The notes under the pieces were generated by a model. The model did no database searches. It was given only the letters and a program-made list of their open reading frames with translations, and had not been told where the DNA came from. From Peptococcaceae bacterium (GTDB lineage Bacteria; Bacillota; Desulfotomaculia; Desulfotomaculales; Desulfocucumaceae), in the NCBI GenBank assembly GCA_023512435.1, contig JAILZP010000005.1, forward strand, positions 1 through 64,000: 64,000 nucleotides of DNA, given 5' to 3'. The position numbers and the translations under genes were made by a program. Positions 51,863-60,624 of this stretch are shown here, in pieces (position 1 is the first letter of the stretch; the number at the start of each line of letters is the position of its first letter).

Positions 51863-53395
51863 TTAAATGGTTTCCGTGATTTCCTTTCTCAGTCCCTTGT
51901 ATTTGCCCAGCCACTGCTTCCTTTCCTGCCTGAGCTGTTCCACCCGCCGCCGGTATTCCTCCTTCGGGTAATACCTTTCGGGCCTGTACGGGGTCAGGTC
52001 GAGGCCGGGTATCTCCCTCGGCACGAAGTACCCCCAGTCAGGGTCGGTTTCCCAGCTTATGGTCTCCCTGGCGATTTCCCTCAAAATGCCCGTGGAAATA
52101 TCGATGGTAATCTTTTTGCCCTCCGACCCGTTGCCGGCTCCCACCGACCCGGTGTTCAGCAGGTAGCACTCCATATCCGGGTTGTTCTTCAATATCTCCA
52201 GCAGCCTGTTGCCCTCCTCGGCCTCCGGCCCGATGATAAAGGGATTGGTCCCCACCTCCCGCTTGGACTGCCCGGCCCTGGCGGGGTCCCCCGCCGAGGT
52301 TTCGATGGACTCTCCGAGCATGAAGAAGGCGGCCCCCTGCTCGGGGGTGAGCCTGGCCACGGGCGGCACGATATCATTGCGGCGGGTGATAAAAATTATC
52401 TTGTGGGCCTTTTCCAGGTCTACTTCCCGGCCGGTGTTCTCCACCATGCCCCGCACGATTACACCCCTGCCGTTGGAAGTAAGGTCTCTGTTGTCAAAGA
52501 GAACCTCGCCTTCGTCTGTAATCATCACGTTCTCAAAAATGGCCGAAGGCGAGGTGGCCGCGCGGTACAGCACGGCCTGGCTTTCGTCCAGCCCCTCGGT
52601 CTTGATGTAAAATCCGTTCTCGGTGCCGTAACAGTACCCGTCCGGCCTCATCATGACCACGTCGTCCTGCCTGATGAACACTTCCTCCGGTTTTTTCAGG
52701 CCGTGGTTGTGCATGGTCAGGGTGGTCTTGCCGGTGCCGCTCAGCCCGAAAAGTATGAAGCCCACGTCTTTTATCTCCCCGGACCCGTTCCGGACCCTGA
52801 GCACCTTGCTGCCGGCGTGGAGGCCGAGGCCCCCGTCCTTCTTGCAAAGGTACATGGCCATTCTCAGGAAGGACTTCTTGGCCTCGCCGAAATAGTCCGT
52901 GCCCAGGATAAAGGTGATCCGTTCCTCAGGGTGGCAGAAAATTATTTTTTCCCTCCATTCGGGAACATAAATGCTGATCAGGTCGGGCTCCCCGTCGGGG
53001 TCCGGGGTGTCAAAGAGCATGATCTGCCATTTCAGGGGGATGCGGGCGTACTTTTTAGTGATGTACAGCCTGCAGTGCAGCCTGAAATCACTGTGCAGCC
53101 CCATCTGCCGGTCTATCCGGATCACTTCGGCATCCTTCAAATATTCGTATACCTCGGAAGCAATGGCCCGGGCCTTTTCCGGGGATATCCCGGCCTGGTC
53201 CACCCCCAGGGGCGCTCCGTCCTCAACTATGTATGTAAACTTGGCGCTCCTGTTCCTGACCCTGGATACGTACCCCGGGCTGCCGTATACTGTTGTCCTC
53301 TCCTCGGATCTTGCCAGTTCCCTCAAAAGACTGTGCGGCGGGTTAACCAGCACCCCCCTGGCCTCCAGCGGTTCCCTTCCCCTCAACCTTCCCAT
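51863..53395 (-). CDS. pckA: ATP-dependent phosphoenolpyruvate carboxykinase
   Basis: 510 residues. FILFGLSGTGKTTLTMHNH is the kinase P-loop, IRQDDVVMM follows, and KIIFITRRNDIVPPVARLTPEQGAAFFMLG is highly conserved in ATP-type PEPCK. It interconverts oxaloacetate and PEP. The ATG at 53395 has AAAGGGTG upstream; a TTG 18 bp earlier is less likely. Confidence 0.95.
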   Translation of the reverse strand: MGRLRGREPLEARGVLVNPPHSLLRELARSEERTTVYGSPGYVSRVRNRSAKFTYIVEDGAPLGVDQAGISPEKARAIASEVYEYLKDAEVIRIDRQMGLHSDFRLHCRLYITKKYARIPLKWQIMLFDTPDPDGEPDLISIYVPEWREKIIFCHPEERITFILGTDYFGEAKKSFLRMAMYLCKKDGGLGLHAGSKVLRVRNGSGEIKDVGFILFGLSGTGKTTLTMHNHGLKKPEEVFIRQDDVVMMRPDGYCYGTENGFYIKTEGLDESQAVLYRAATSPSAIFENVMITDEGEVLFDNRDLTSNGRGVIVRGMVENTGREVDLEKAHKIIFITRRNDIVPPVARLTPEQGAAFFMLGESIETSAGDPARAGQSKREVGTNPFIIGPEAEEGNRLLEILKNNPDMECYLLNTGSVGAGNGSEGKKITIDISTGILREIARETISWETDPDWGYFVPREIPGLDLTPYRPERYYPKEEYRRRVEQLRQERKQWLGKYKGLRKEITETI

Positions 53396-53558
53396 ATGTG
53401 TCACCCTTTTCAAGAAATAGTGAAGAAACCATTTATCTATTTAATCAATGTATTCTACATAAATATGGCGTTACCCTCTTAATAAGTATACATAATACAA
53501 TATTTTTTTGAATATCTGACCTTATAAATGCCGGGGGGCCGGCCGGCGGGAAGCCTGC

Positions 53559-53587
53559 TTGACACCGCCCGAAAAGGAATATATATT
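53559..53587 (+). promoter_or_regulatory. Sigma-A promoter of tyrS
   Basis: A perfect TTGACA, 17-bp spacer, then TATATT, 51 bp before the tyrS start. No T-box is visible in the short leader. Confidence 0.75.
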
Positions 53588-53637
53588 TATGTTGTGCCTT
53601 TCCAACCTGGAAAAAACAGTCTTCAGAGGGGATCAGA

Positions 53638-54915
53638 ATGCACTTGTTGGACGACCTGGAATACAGGGGCTTAATCAACGACCTGTCGGACCCCGAAGGT
53701 CTCAGGCAGCTTTTATCCAATGAACCGGTTGTTTTATACTGCGGCTTCGACCCCACGGCGGACAGCCTGCATATAGGGAACCTCCTTCCCCTGATGGGGC
53801 TGATGCGTTTTCAGCGGGCCGGGCACAGGCCCATCGCCCTGGCCGGAGGCGGCACCGGACTGATCGGGGACCCCAGCGGCAAGTCGGCGGAGCGCACCCT
53901 GAATCCCAGGGAATTGGTGGAATCGTGGCTGGAAAACATTAAGGGCCAGCTTGCCCGCTTCCTCGACTTCGACTCGAAAACCAGCCCGGCCATGCTGTTG
54001 AACAACTACGACTGGATCTCGCAGCTCAACGTAATAGAATACTTAAGGGACATCGGCAAGCATTTCTCGGTCAACGCCATGCTGGCCAAGGATTCTGTGA
54101 AATCGAGGATCGAAAACAGGGACGCGGGCATTTCCTACACCGAGTTCAGCTACATGATCCTGCAGTCTTACGACTACTATTACCTGGCCAAGAACTACAA
54201 CTGCAGGCTGCAGATCGGGGGCAGCGACCAGTGGGGCAACATAACCGCCGGGATTGACTACATCCGGCGCACCCTGCAGATGACCGCCTACGCCCTGACC
54301 TTCCCCCTGATCACCACCTCCGAGGGGAAAAAGTTCGGCAAAACCGAAACCGGGACGATCTGGCTCGACGCGAAGAAAACGTCGCCTTATCAGTTTTACC
54401 AGTTCTGGATAAATGTCAGCGACCAGGACGTGATCAGGTTTATCAAGTACTTCACCTTCCTGGACCGGGAGACCGTCTCCGGTCTGGAAGAAGCCGCGGC
54501 CAAACACCCGGAGAAAAGGGAGGCCCAGCATAGGCTGGCCTACGAGGTCACCGCCCTGGTGCACGGCGAAAGCGAAGCCATTACGGCCCGGAAAATAGCC
54601 GGGGCGCTTTTCAAGGGTGAACTGGCCTCCCTGACCGAAAGCCAGCTTAAGGAAGCCCTATCCGGCGTGCCCGCCACCCGCGTGAGGGGAGACAAAAAAG
54701 ACGGCATGACCCTGCTGGACCTGGTGGTGGAGACCGGCTTGAGCCCCTCCAGGTCCCGGGGCAGGAACGACATCGAAAGCGGCGCCATATACGTCAACGA
54801 CGCCAGGCGGACCGACCCCGGCCTGAAAATATCGGCCGCCGGCAATTTCTTCAATAAATACATCGTGGTGAGAAAAGGGAAGAAAAATTACCATCTGGTC
54901 ATCCTGGAACCGTAG
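53638..54915 (+). CDS. tyrS: Tyrosyl-tRNA synthetase
   Basis: 425 residues. CGFDPTADSLHIGNLLPLMGL holds the class I HIGN motif and TTSEGKKFGKTETGT the KFGKT motif. A C-terminal S4 domain (GLSPSRSRGRNDIESGAIYV) binds tRNA. GAGGGGATCAG precedes the ATG. In many Firmicutes tyrS is T-box controlled; here a simple promoter is seen instead. Confidence 0.97.
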   Translation: MHLLDDLEYRGLINDLSDPEGLRQLLSNEPVVLYCGFDPTADSLHIGNLLPLMGLMRFQRAGHRPIALAGGGTGLIGDPSGKSAERTLNPRELVESWLENIKGQLARFLDFDSKTSPAMLLNNYDWISQLNVIEYLRDIGKHFSVNAMLAKDSVKSRIENRDAGISYTEFSYMILQSYDYYYLAKNYNCRLQIGGSDQWGNITAGIDYIRRTLQMTAYALTFPLITTSEGKKFGKTETGTIWLDAKKTSPYQFYQFWINVSDQDVIRFIKYFTFLDRETVSGLEEAAAKHPEKREAQHRLAYEVTALVHGESEAITARKIAGALFKGELASLTESQLKEALSGVPATRVRGDKKDGMTLLDLVVETGLSPSRSRGRNDIESGAIYVNDARRTDPGLKISAAGNFFNKYIVVRKGKKNYHLVILEP

Positions 54916-54943
54916 AAGGAAAAAAAGAGGTTAAATCAAGGGG

Positions 54944-54972
54944 GAACCGGCGAAAAGCCGGTTCTTTTTTTT
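54944..54972 (+). terminator. Terminator of tyrS
   Basis: A perfect 8-bp stem (54944-54951 with 54957-54964), loop GAAAA, then eight T residues. Confidence 0.93.
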
Positions 54973-54984
54973 AGCCTCAGGCTA

Positions 54985-55000
54985 TTGACCAGATGGTCAA
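54985..55000. promoter_or_regulatory. TetR operator palindrome O1
   Basis: TTGACCAGATGGTCAA, a perfect 16-bp palindrome with identical arms to O2 35 bp away. Its first six bases form the -35 element of the operon promoter. Confidence 0.85.
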
Positions 55001-55014
55001 AAATGTGTCATAAT
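54985..55014 (+). promoter_or_regulatory. Promoter of the tetR-ABC operon
   Basis: TTGACC, an 18-bp spacer, then CATAAT. The -35 lies inside O1 and the start site would fall in O2, so regulator binding would block it. Confidence 0.6.
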
Positions 55015-55019
55015 AATCA

Positions 55020-55035
55020 TTGACCATCTGGTCAA
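55020..55035. promoter_or_regulatory. TetR operator palindrome O2
   Basis: TTGACCATCTGGTCAA, same arms as O1, different two-base centre. It overlaps the expected transcription start, 22 bp before the regulator gene. Confidence 0.85.
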
Positions 55036-55057
55036 AAAAGGATCGGAGGGATGATGC

Positions 55058-55717
55058 ATGGACCGGCCGCCCGGACCTTTACCGAAAGAAAAAATGAAGG
55101 CCGTTCTGGAAGCATCCGTAAGGGAGTTCGCCGAACACGGCTACGCAAAGGCTTCCACCAACAGGATCACCAAAGGGGCCGGGATATCGAAAGGTCTCCT
55201 GTTTCACTATTTCGGAAACAAAAAGAACCTGTACCTCTATACCCTGGACGCTTGTGTGGAAAACTACCTGCAGTATTTGTCGGTCCACCTGAAAGATCTC
55301 TCCCCGGACCTGCTGGAGAGGATGCTGGAAATAAGCGGGATAAAAATAAAAATGTTTATGGAGACCCCCCTGATGTACCGGTTGGTCGCCTCGGCCTTCA
55401 CCGATCCCCCCTGGGAACTGAAAGAAGAAATCTGTGCGAGGCAAAATAGGATCTATTCGAAACAAGTCCCTCTTATTCTAAAAGATATTGATAAATCCAT
55501 GTTTCGCGAAGACATAAATCATGAAAAGGCGATCCAGCTGGTCCTGGCCGCCATGGAGGCCCTCAGCCGGAGACACACCGCAGCCTTCCGGGAAAGGGCG
55601 GACGGCGGCCTGGCGGAACTGCCCAAAATAATTGACGACCTCAAAGAGTACGTCGATATCCTGAAATATGGAATTTATACGGGCCGGAAGAGAAAGGAGC
55701 TGTCTTTGCCGGAATGA
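55058..55717 (+). CDS. TetR/AcrR family regulator of ABC exporter
   Basis: 219 residues. The N-terminal DNA-binding domain reads ASVREFAEHGYAKASTNRI and AGISKGLLFHYFGNKKNLY. GGAGGG precedes the ATG. It overlaps the ATPase gene by 4 bp and is preceded by two identical palindromes on the promoter, so autoregulation and ligand-induced expression of the exporter is the natural reading. Confidence 0.9.
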   Translation: MDRPPGPLPKEKMKAVLEASVREFAEHGYAKASTNRITKGAGISKGLLFHYFGNKKNLYLYTLDACVENYLQYLSVHLKDLSPDLLERMLEISGIKIKMFMETPLMYRLVASAFTDPPWELKEEICARQNRIYSKQVPLILKDIDKSMFREDINHEKAIQLVLAAMEALSRRHTAAFRERADGGLAELPKIIDDLKEYVDILKYGIYTGRKRKELSLPE

Positions 55718-56568
55718 TCGAGGTAAGCAATCTGACATTCACATATCCGGGCAGCGGCAAGCCCGCCGTGAAGGACATCGGTTTTTCGGCGGAAGCGGGG
55801 AGCATATTCGGCTTCCTGGGACCCAGCGGCGCCGGCAAGAGCACAGCCCAGAAAATTATGACCGGCCTCTTGAAAGGCTACCTGGGGAAGGTCAGGGTAC
55901 TGGGCAGGGACTTGAAATCCTGGGGGAGGGACTACTATGAGCGCATCGGAGTGTCCTTCGAACTCCCCGTTCACTACAAGAAACTGAGCGCTTTGGAAAA
56001 CCTCGAATTCTTCCGGTCCCTGTACTCGGTGGAAACCGAGAATCCGAAGAAACTGCTTGAAATGGTGGGCTTGCTGGAAGATGCCGGCACCAAGGCAGCC
56101 CGGCTTTCCAAGGGGATGCAGATGCGGCTCAACTTCGCCAGGGCGCTTGTCAACAAGCCGGACCTGCTGTTCCTGGACGAGCCGACGTCGGGAATGGACC
56201 CGGTCAATGCCCGTAAGATCAAGGACATCATCCTCCGGAAAAAACAGGCCGGATGCACCGTCTTCCTGACCACCCACAATATGTCCGTGGCCGGTGAGCT
56301 TTGCGACCGGGTGGCCTTTATAGTGGACGGGGAAATAACCTTGATAGATTCGCCCAGAAATCTCAAGATTAGATGGGGTGAAAGGCGGGTACGGGTTGAA
56401 TACCGGTCCGGGGACGGTGTCGCCCGGAGGGAGTTCCCTCTGGATGGCCTGGGGGACAACCGGGAGTTCATGGACCTGCTGCGCGGAGGGCAAATAGAGA
56501 CAATCCACACCAAAGAGGCCACCATGGAGGATATCTTCATAAAAGTAACGGGGAGGAGTTTGACATGA
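55714..56568 (+). CDS. ABC transporter ATP-binding protein
   Basis: 284 residues. Walker A FLGPSGAGKSTAQKI, signature LSKGMQMRLNFARAL, Walker B LLFLDEPTSGMDP and a switch histidine (FLTTHNMS) are complete. It belongs to the drug/lipid-type ABC-2 exporter group. It overlaps both neighbours by 4 bp, with two permease genes following. The set resembles exporters annotated for fluoroquinolones, but the substrate is unproven. Confidence 0.92.
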   Translation: MIEVSNLTFTYPGSGKPAVKDIGFSAEAGSIFGFLGPSGAGKSTAQKIMTGLLKGYLGKVRVLGRDLKSWGRDYYERIGVSFELPVHYKKLSALENLEFFRSLYSVETENPKKLLEMVGLLEDAGTKAARLSKGMQMRLNFARALVNKPDLLFLDEPTSGMDPVNARKIKDIILRKKQAGCTVFLTTHNMSVAGELCDRVAFIVDGEITLIDSPRNLKIRWGERRVRVEYRSGDGVARREFPLDGLGDNREFMDLLRGGQIETIHTKEATMEDIFIKVTGRSLT

Positions 56569-57269
56569 CCCGGCTCATGTCTGTGATCCGGCATGATTTC
56601 CGCCTGCAGAAACGTTACGGCCTGTATTACGCCGGGGCCTTCGTTGCGGCGGTCTGGATCCTGCTTATCCGCCAGATGCCCCCGGGGATCCTGGACATCG
56701 CGGTGCCCCTGGTGGTTTTCACCGACCTGGGCATTGTGGGATTTTATTTCATCGCCGGGATGATCCTTTTTGAAAAGGGGGAAAACACCCTGTCGGCCGT
56801 GGTTGTCACTCCCCTGCGCTTTGCGGAATATCTGGCCTCAAAACTGGTCACGCTGACGGTCCTGGCCCTCGTCGTTACGCTGGCCGTGGTCGTAGTAAGC
56901 TATGGGCCCGGATTTGACATGTTCAGGCTGATTCCGGGAGTGGTCCTCGCTTCGCTGACAGCTCTGCTGGTGAGCTTTATCGCGGTTTCCCCCTTCGAGT
57001 CCATCAGCTCCTACATCCTCCCGTCACAGCTTTATCTGCTGGTTATGAACCTGCCCCTGCTGCATTACTTCGGCTACTGGAAGAGCCCGCTTTTCTACCT
57101 GATTCCGACGCATGCGTCCCTCCTGCTGATCCGGAGCGCCTTTTCACCGGTGGAAACCTGGGAGTTGATCTACTCCGTCATTTACCAGGTCATTTGGGTG
57201 GGCATTCTCTCATGGCTGGCCCGCCGGGCCTTTGACCGCCACATTGTGGCTGAAAGGAGGGGTGGTTGA
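56565..57269 (+). CDS. ABC-2 type transporter permease, subunit 1
   Basis: 234 residues with six membrane helices (for example YAGAFVAAVWILLI and FFIAGMILFEKGENTL regions). VVVTPLRFAEYLASKLVTL is typical of ABC-2 permeases. It follows the ATPase with a 4-bp overlap. Confidence 0.85.
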   Translation: MTRLMSVIRHDFRLQKRYGLYYAGAFVAAVWILLIRQMPPGILDIAVPLVVFTDLGIVGFYFIAGMILFEKGENTLSAVVVTPLRFAEYLASKLVTLTVLALVVTLAVVVVSYGPGFDMFRLIPGVVLASLTALLVSFIAVSPFESISSYILPSQLYLLVMNLPLLHYFGYWKSPLFYLIPTHASLLLIRSAFSPVETWELIYSVIYQVIWVGILSWLARRAFDRHIVAERRGG

Positions 57270-57270
57270 G

Positions 57271-58002
57271 GTGCGCGTGTTCCGTGCCTACGGGATGAAC
57301 GACCTGCGCATGGTGAGCCGGGATTCCCTGCTTCTCTACATGGTTCTCCTGCCGTGGCTGCTGGTGCTGCTGCTGCGTCTGATTACGCCGGACATCACCG
57401 CCCGGCTGGCATCCGGCTACGATTTCCGGCTGGAACCCTACTACCCGCTGATCCTCAGCTTTTTCATCGTTCTGCAGATGCCGATGGTGTTCGGGGTTGT
57501 CTTCGGCCTCCTGATGCTGGACGATCGGGATGACGGCATTCTTACGGCCCTGCAGGCAACGCCGGCCTCCGCGCTAAGCTATCTTTACTACCGGATTTCT
57601 GCGGCCATAATCCTCAGTGTTGTCTTTATCCTGGTTTCCCTGCCGCTGACCGGCCTGACGCCCCCGTCCCTTCTGCCCCGGGTTGCGCCGGTGGCACCGG
57701 TGTCCGGTCTCCTGTCAATGGTCCTGGCCGTTTTTCTGGCCGCGTTCTCCGGCAATAAAGTCGAGGGACTGGCCCTGATGAAGGGGTTCGGCATTCTCAT
57801 GCTTGGCCCGCTGGCAGGCTACTTTATCCCTTCCGGGTGGCAGCCGGTTCTGGGCGTCCTCCCAAGTTTCTGGCCTGCGAAGGCCTTTTGGGCCGCCTGG
57901 GCGGGTGAGGCAACCTGGCCGTACGTCACTGCGGGAATCGTATACAACATTCTGCTGCTGTACTGGCTGCTGCGCCGCTTCCAGGCGAAACTGCACCGGT
58001 AG
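57271..58002 (+). CDS. ABC-2 type transporter permease, subunit 2
   Basis: 243 residues from GTG at 57271, one base after the previous stop and preceded by AAAGGAGG. Six membrane helices; LMLDDRDDGILTALQATPASALSYLYYRI is the ABC-2 loop typical of this group. An upstream start at 57232 would overlap the first permease by 38 bp and is less likely. Confidence 0.82.
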   Translation: MRVFRAYGMNDLRMVSRDSLLLYMVLLPWLLVLLLRLITPDITARLASGYDFRLEPYYPLILSFFIVLQMPMVFGVVFGLLMLDDRDDGILTALQATPASALSYLYYRISAAIILSVVFILVSLPLTGLTPPSLLPRVAPVAPVSGLLSMVLAVFLAAFSGNKVEGLALMKGFGILMLGPLAGYFIPSGWQPVLGVLPSFWPAKAFWAAWAGEATWPYVTAGIVYNILLLYWLLRRFQAKLHR

Positions 58003-58075
58003 CGGCCGGCCCGGGCGGCCGGGGCCGGACCTTTCAGGGCAACCCTGCATCCGTCCGTCCCCGGCGCTACGTTGT

Positions 58076-58744
58076 TCATCCGCCCAGGGTGACGTCCTGG
58101 GTCTCATACCACTCAAGGGCCCGGTAAAAGTGATCCGGCTTGAAATCGGGCCACATTTCGTCCACCACGTAAATATCCGAGTAAATGGCCTGCAGCGGGA
58201 GAAAGCCGCTGAGCCTTCTCCTGCCGCCCCAGCGCACAATCAGGTCCACCCTGGAAACATCGGAGGAGGCCACCCTTTTCAGCAGGTTAGGGCCTCGACC
58301 GCCGCCGGCGGGCAGAGATCCCAGCAGGTGTTTTAAATCCCACTTCCACCCGTAGTTGACCAGAAAGTTGATCCGGATCCGTCCTTCCCCGAAGGTTTTC
58401 CGTCTGGTAAACTCCATCAGCTCGGGGGGAAAGAACCGGGAGGTGTGGTCGCCCACCACCAGCAGGGACGCGTCCCGGTTGGAAAGCATCCGCACGGCGT
58501 CGACACAGGCCTTTTGAAAAGCCTTTCTCTGTTCCGCCGGCCTCTTTGTGTTGTCCTGGGTAAAGCCGTAAAAGGTCAGCTCCGGGATGCCCAGTTCCAG
58601 GCAGATCTCGTACAGCATCAGGCCCGGGTCCAGGCCCCTGTGGTACCCGTCCTGTTTCCGCAGGCCGTTTTCCACCGCCCATCTCCTGTTCCCGTCCGGT
58701 ATGATCCCCACGTGTTTCGGCAGTCTTTTGAACTTCCGCCGCAT
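58076..58744 (-). CDS. Atypical cis-prenyltransferase (UppS family)
   Basis: 222 residues. KHVGIIPDGNRRWAVENG corresponds to the IMDGNGRWA motif of undecaprenyl diphosphate synthase. The C-terminal motif normally reading RxSGE..LSNF is RWGGRRRLSGFLPLQAIYSD here. The catalytic Asp, Asn and Arg of the first motif are kept, so it may be active with a different chain length. No cell-wall genes are adjacent. A standard UppS is probably elsewhere in the genome. Confidence 0.82.
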   Translation of the reverse strand: MRRKFKRLPKHVGIIPDGNRRWAVENGLRKQDGYHRGLDPGLMLYEICLELGIPELTFYGFTQDNTKRPAEQRKAFQKACVDAVRMLSNRDASLLVVGDHTSRFFPPELMEFTRRKTFGEGRIRINFLVNYGWKWDLKHLLGSLPAGGGRGPNLLKRVASSDVSRVDLIVRWGGRRRLSGFLPLQAIYSDIYVVDEMWPDFKPDHFYRALEWYETQDVTLGG

Positions 58745-58840
58745 AACGCCTCCCGTTGTATTTCCCTGAAAAAACTGCGCTCTATTTTAGGATGCCCATT
58801 TTTCAGTCTTTATACAGCTGAAGGCCCACGAATTAAGGTT

Positions 58841-59779
58841 TTAACGGCAGGCCCGGCCCACTCCGGAAGGTTTCCCGGCAAAATAGTTCGTTCCCCACAC
58901 ACCAAGCAGGACAAGGAAGCAGCCCGCCAGTTGCCGGGGTCCCAGCCTCTCGCCGTAGAAAAAAACGCCGGCCGCAAGCGACACCAGGGGTATGAGATTT
59001 AAAAAAACCGCGGTCCGGGAAGCGGTCATGCGGGATAAGGCGTAATTGAGCAGAAAGAAAGCCGCCACCGAGGACAATAGGCCCAGGTATAGAAGCCCGC
59101 CAATCACCGGAGGCAACTGCAGGGAAACGGCGTAACCATCCAACCGGCCGGCCAGAAAACTTTGGGTCAGTCCAATGGCGTTGAAAACCAGGGCGCCCAG
59201 CCACATCATGACGAAGGTAATCTCCGCCGGGGCGAAGCTGGCCGCCGCCCGGCGGGAGAAAATACTGTAAAACGCGCCGGCCATTACGGCGCCGAAGAGC
59301 ATCAGAACTCCCAGCAGGTGATCGAACCGGCCGCCGGCATCCGCCGTGGTTTTGCCCAGGGCCATGATTGCCACGCCTGCCACCGCCGCGCACACGCAGA
59401 CTCCTTGGGCCGGAGTTATTTTCTCTCCCAGCATGAACACAGAAAGAACGGTTGCCGCCAGCGGGACAAGGGCGATGACCACACCGGACTCCGAAGCCGA
59501 GGTCAGCTTGACCCCGTATGTTTCAAAAACAAAGTACAGCACCGGCTGCCACACCGCAACTTTGAGCAGGGCCGGCAGGCTGGACGGTTGCAGGTTCAGC
59601 CTGATCAGCCTGAACGCCGCCAGGAGGGTCATGGCCAGTGCGGCCAGGGCAAAGCGCAGCCCCAGCAACTGAAAGGGATCCAGGTAAATCAGGATATCTT
59701 TGGTAAAGACAAAAGAAAAACCGAAAATCACCGCCACAAATAAGGCGGCGGCCACGGGAAAGGCATTTCTTACAGGCAT
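58841..59779 (-). CDS. EamA/DMT superfamily transporter
   Basis: 312 residues, ten membrane helices in two EamA repeats. FVFTKDILIYLDPFQLLGLRFALAALAM and LGLLSSVAAFFLLNYALSRM are typical of the RhaT/EamA metabolite exporters. The substrate is unknown. The ribosome site is weak. Confidence 0.87.
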   Translation of the reverse strand: MPVRNAFPVAAALFVAVIFGFSFVFTKDILIYLDPFQLLGLRFALAALAMTLLAAFRLIRLNLQPSSLPALLKVAVWQPVLYFVFETYGVKLTSASESGVVIALVPLAATVLSVFMLGEKITPAQGVCVCAAVAGVAIMALGKTTADAGGRFDHLLGVLMLFGAVMAGAFYSIFSRRAAASFAPAEITFVMMWLGALVFNAIGLTQSFLAGRLDGYAVSLQLPPVIGGLLYLGLLSSVAAFFLLNYALSRMTASRTAVFLNLIPLVSLAAGVFFYGERLGPRQLAGCFLVLLGVWGTNYFAGKPSGVGRACR

Positions 59780-59885
59780 GGTTCAGCATCCTTATTGAAT
59801 TTCTACGGCAAAACCCGGCTACAAAGGCTTGGCCGGGGTTCCCCCGGCCATTCGGAACATGTACTGGGAAAAACAGGTTAAGTTC

Positions 59886-60332
59886 TTATTTTTCAATCTC
59901 GAACCCGGCTGGTGAAAATTTCACCCCGTTTTTAATGCTGTCGCCCACCGGGCACCTGCTTTCAAGGATCTCCACCAGTTTCTCCACGTTTTCCCTGGGT
60001 GAGTCGGTTTTAAAGTACATTTTGTAGCGGATCTCCAGAAAGCCCGGCCTTACCGCACCCTTGCCCATAAAGCCGGCGGGGTCCAGGTCGCCTTCCAGGT
60101 CCACCCGGAAGCCCTTCAGGTCTACCCCGGCTTCCCTGGCAAAAAAGGCCGCCACGATGCCCTGGCAGGACCCGAGGGCGCAAAGCAGCATCTCCACCGG
60201 GTTCATGGCCTTGTCCGTGCCGCCCAGGGCCGCGGGCTCGTCCGCCAGGATCTTGAATCCCCGGACCTCGCTTTCCACAACCATCCCTTCGGGCATTTTT
60301 CTCGACGTGGCCTTGAAAGTCATTACCGGCAT
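59886..60332 (-). CDS. OsmC family peroxiredoxin-like protein
   Basis: 148 residues. MLLCALGSCQGIVAAFFAREAG holds the first reactive cysteine and VEILESRCPVGDSIKNG the second, which defines OsmC/YhfA-type thiol peroxidases that reduce organic hydroperoxides. AAGGAG precedes the ATG. Confidence 0.9.
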   Translation of the reverse strand: MPVMTFKATSRKMPEGMVVESEVRGFKILADEPAALGGTDKAMNPVEMLLCALGSCQGIVAAFFAREAGVDLKGFRVDLEGDLDPAGFMGKGAVRPGFLEIRYKMYFKTDSPRENVEKLVEILESRCPVGDSIKNGVKFSPAGFEIEK

Positions 60333-60502
60333 AACATCACTCCTTGCAGGATATTTAATTTATCATTTGTCATTCCCGATCCAGGCATACCGGGTAATTC
60401 AACGAAGAACAGGAGATATGTCATCTTGGCAAGAATCCTGTCACGGACAGGGAGAGAAAAAGTGAAAGCTCTGCTTTATGGGTAAATCCCATCAGTGCCG
60501 CA

Positions 60503-60558
60503 CTCCCGGCCGTATTTTCATTGTCCGTGGTGCCGCTTTTAGCGGCATGGGGGTCTGA
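60503..60558. repeat. Diverged copy of the 37601 end repeat
   Basis: CTCCCGGCCGTATTTTCATT and AGCGGCATGGGGGTCTGAG match the segment at 37601-37655. In both places the segment leads into TTCTGAG- or TCTGGA-type heptamers. Confidence 0.6.
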
Positions 60559-60586
60559 GTTCTGAGTTCTGTGTTCTGAGTTCTGC
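60554..60586. repeat. Heptamer tandem repeat, TTCTGAG family
   Basis: Four clear units: GTTCTGA, GTTCTGT, GTTCTGA, GTTCTGC, downstream of the mutS2 stop. Confidence 0.8.
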
Positions 60587-60601
60587 CGCCGGCACGGCGG
60601 C

Positions 60602-60624
60602 GCCGCCCCTGGGGCGGCTTTTTT
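60602..60624 (+). terminator. Plus-strand terminator abutting the mutS2 3' end
   Basis: A perfect 8-bp GC stem around a single T (60602-60609 with 60611-60618), then six T residues on the plus strand. All neighbouring genes run on the minus strand, so the transcript it ends is not obvious. Confidence 0.65.

Noticed and set aside
53396-53637. T-box leader for tyrS
   Set aside because: The leader is too short and the conserved GGTGG/ACCGCG core is absent.
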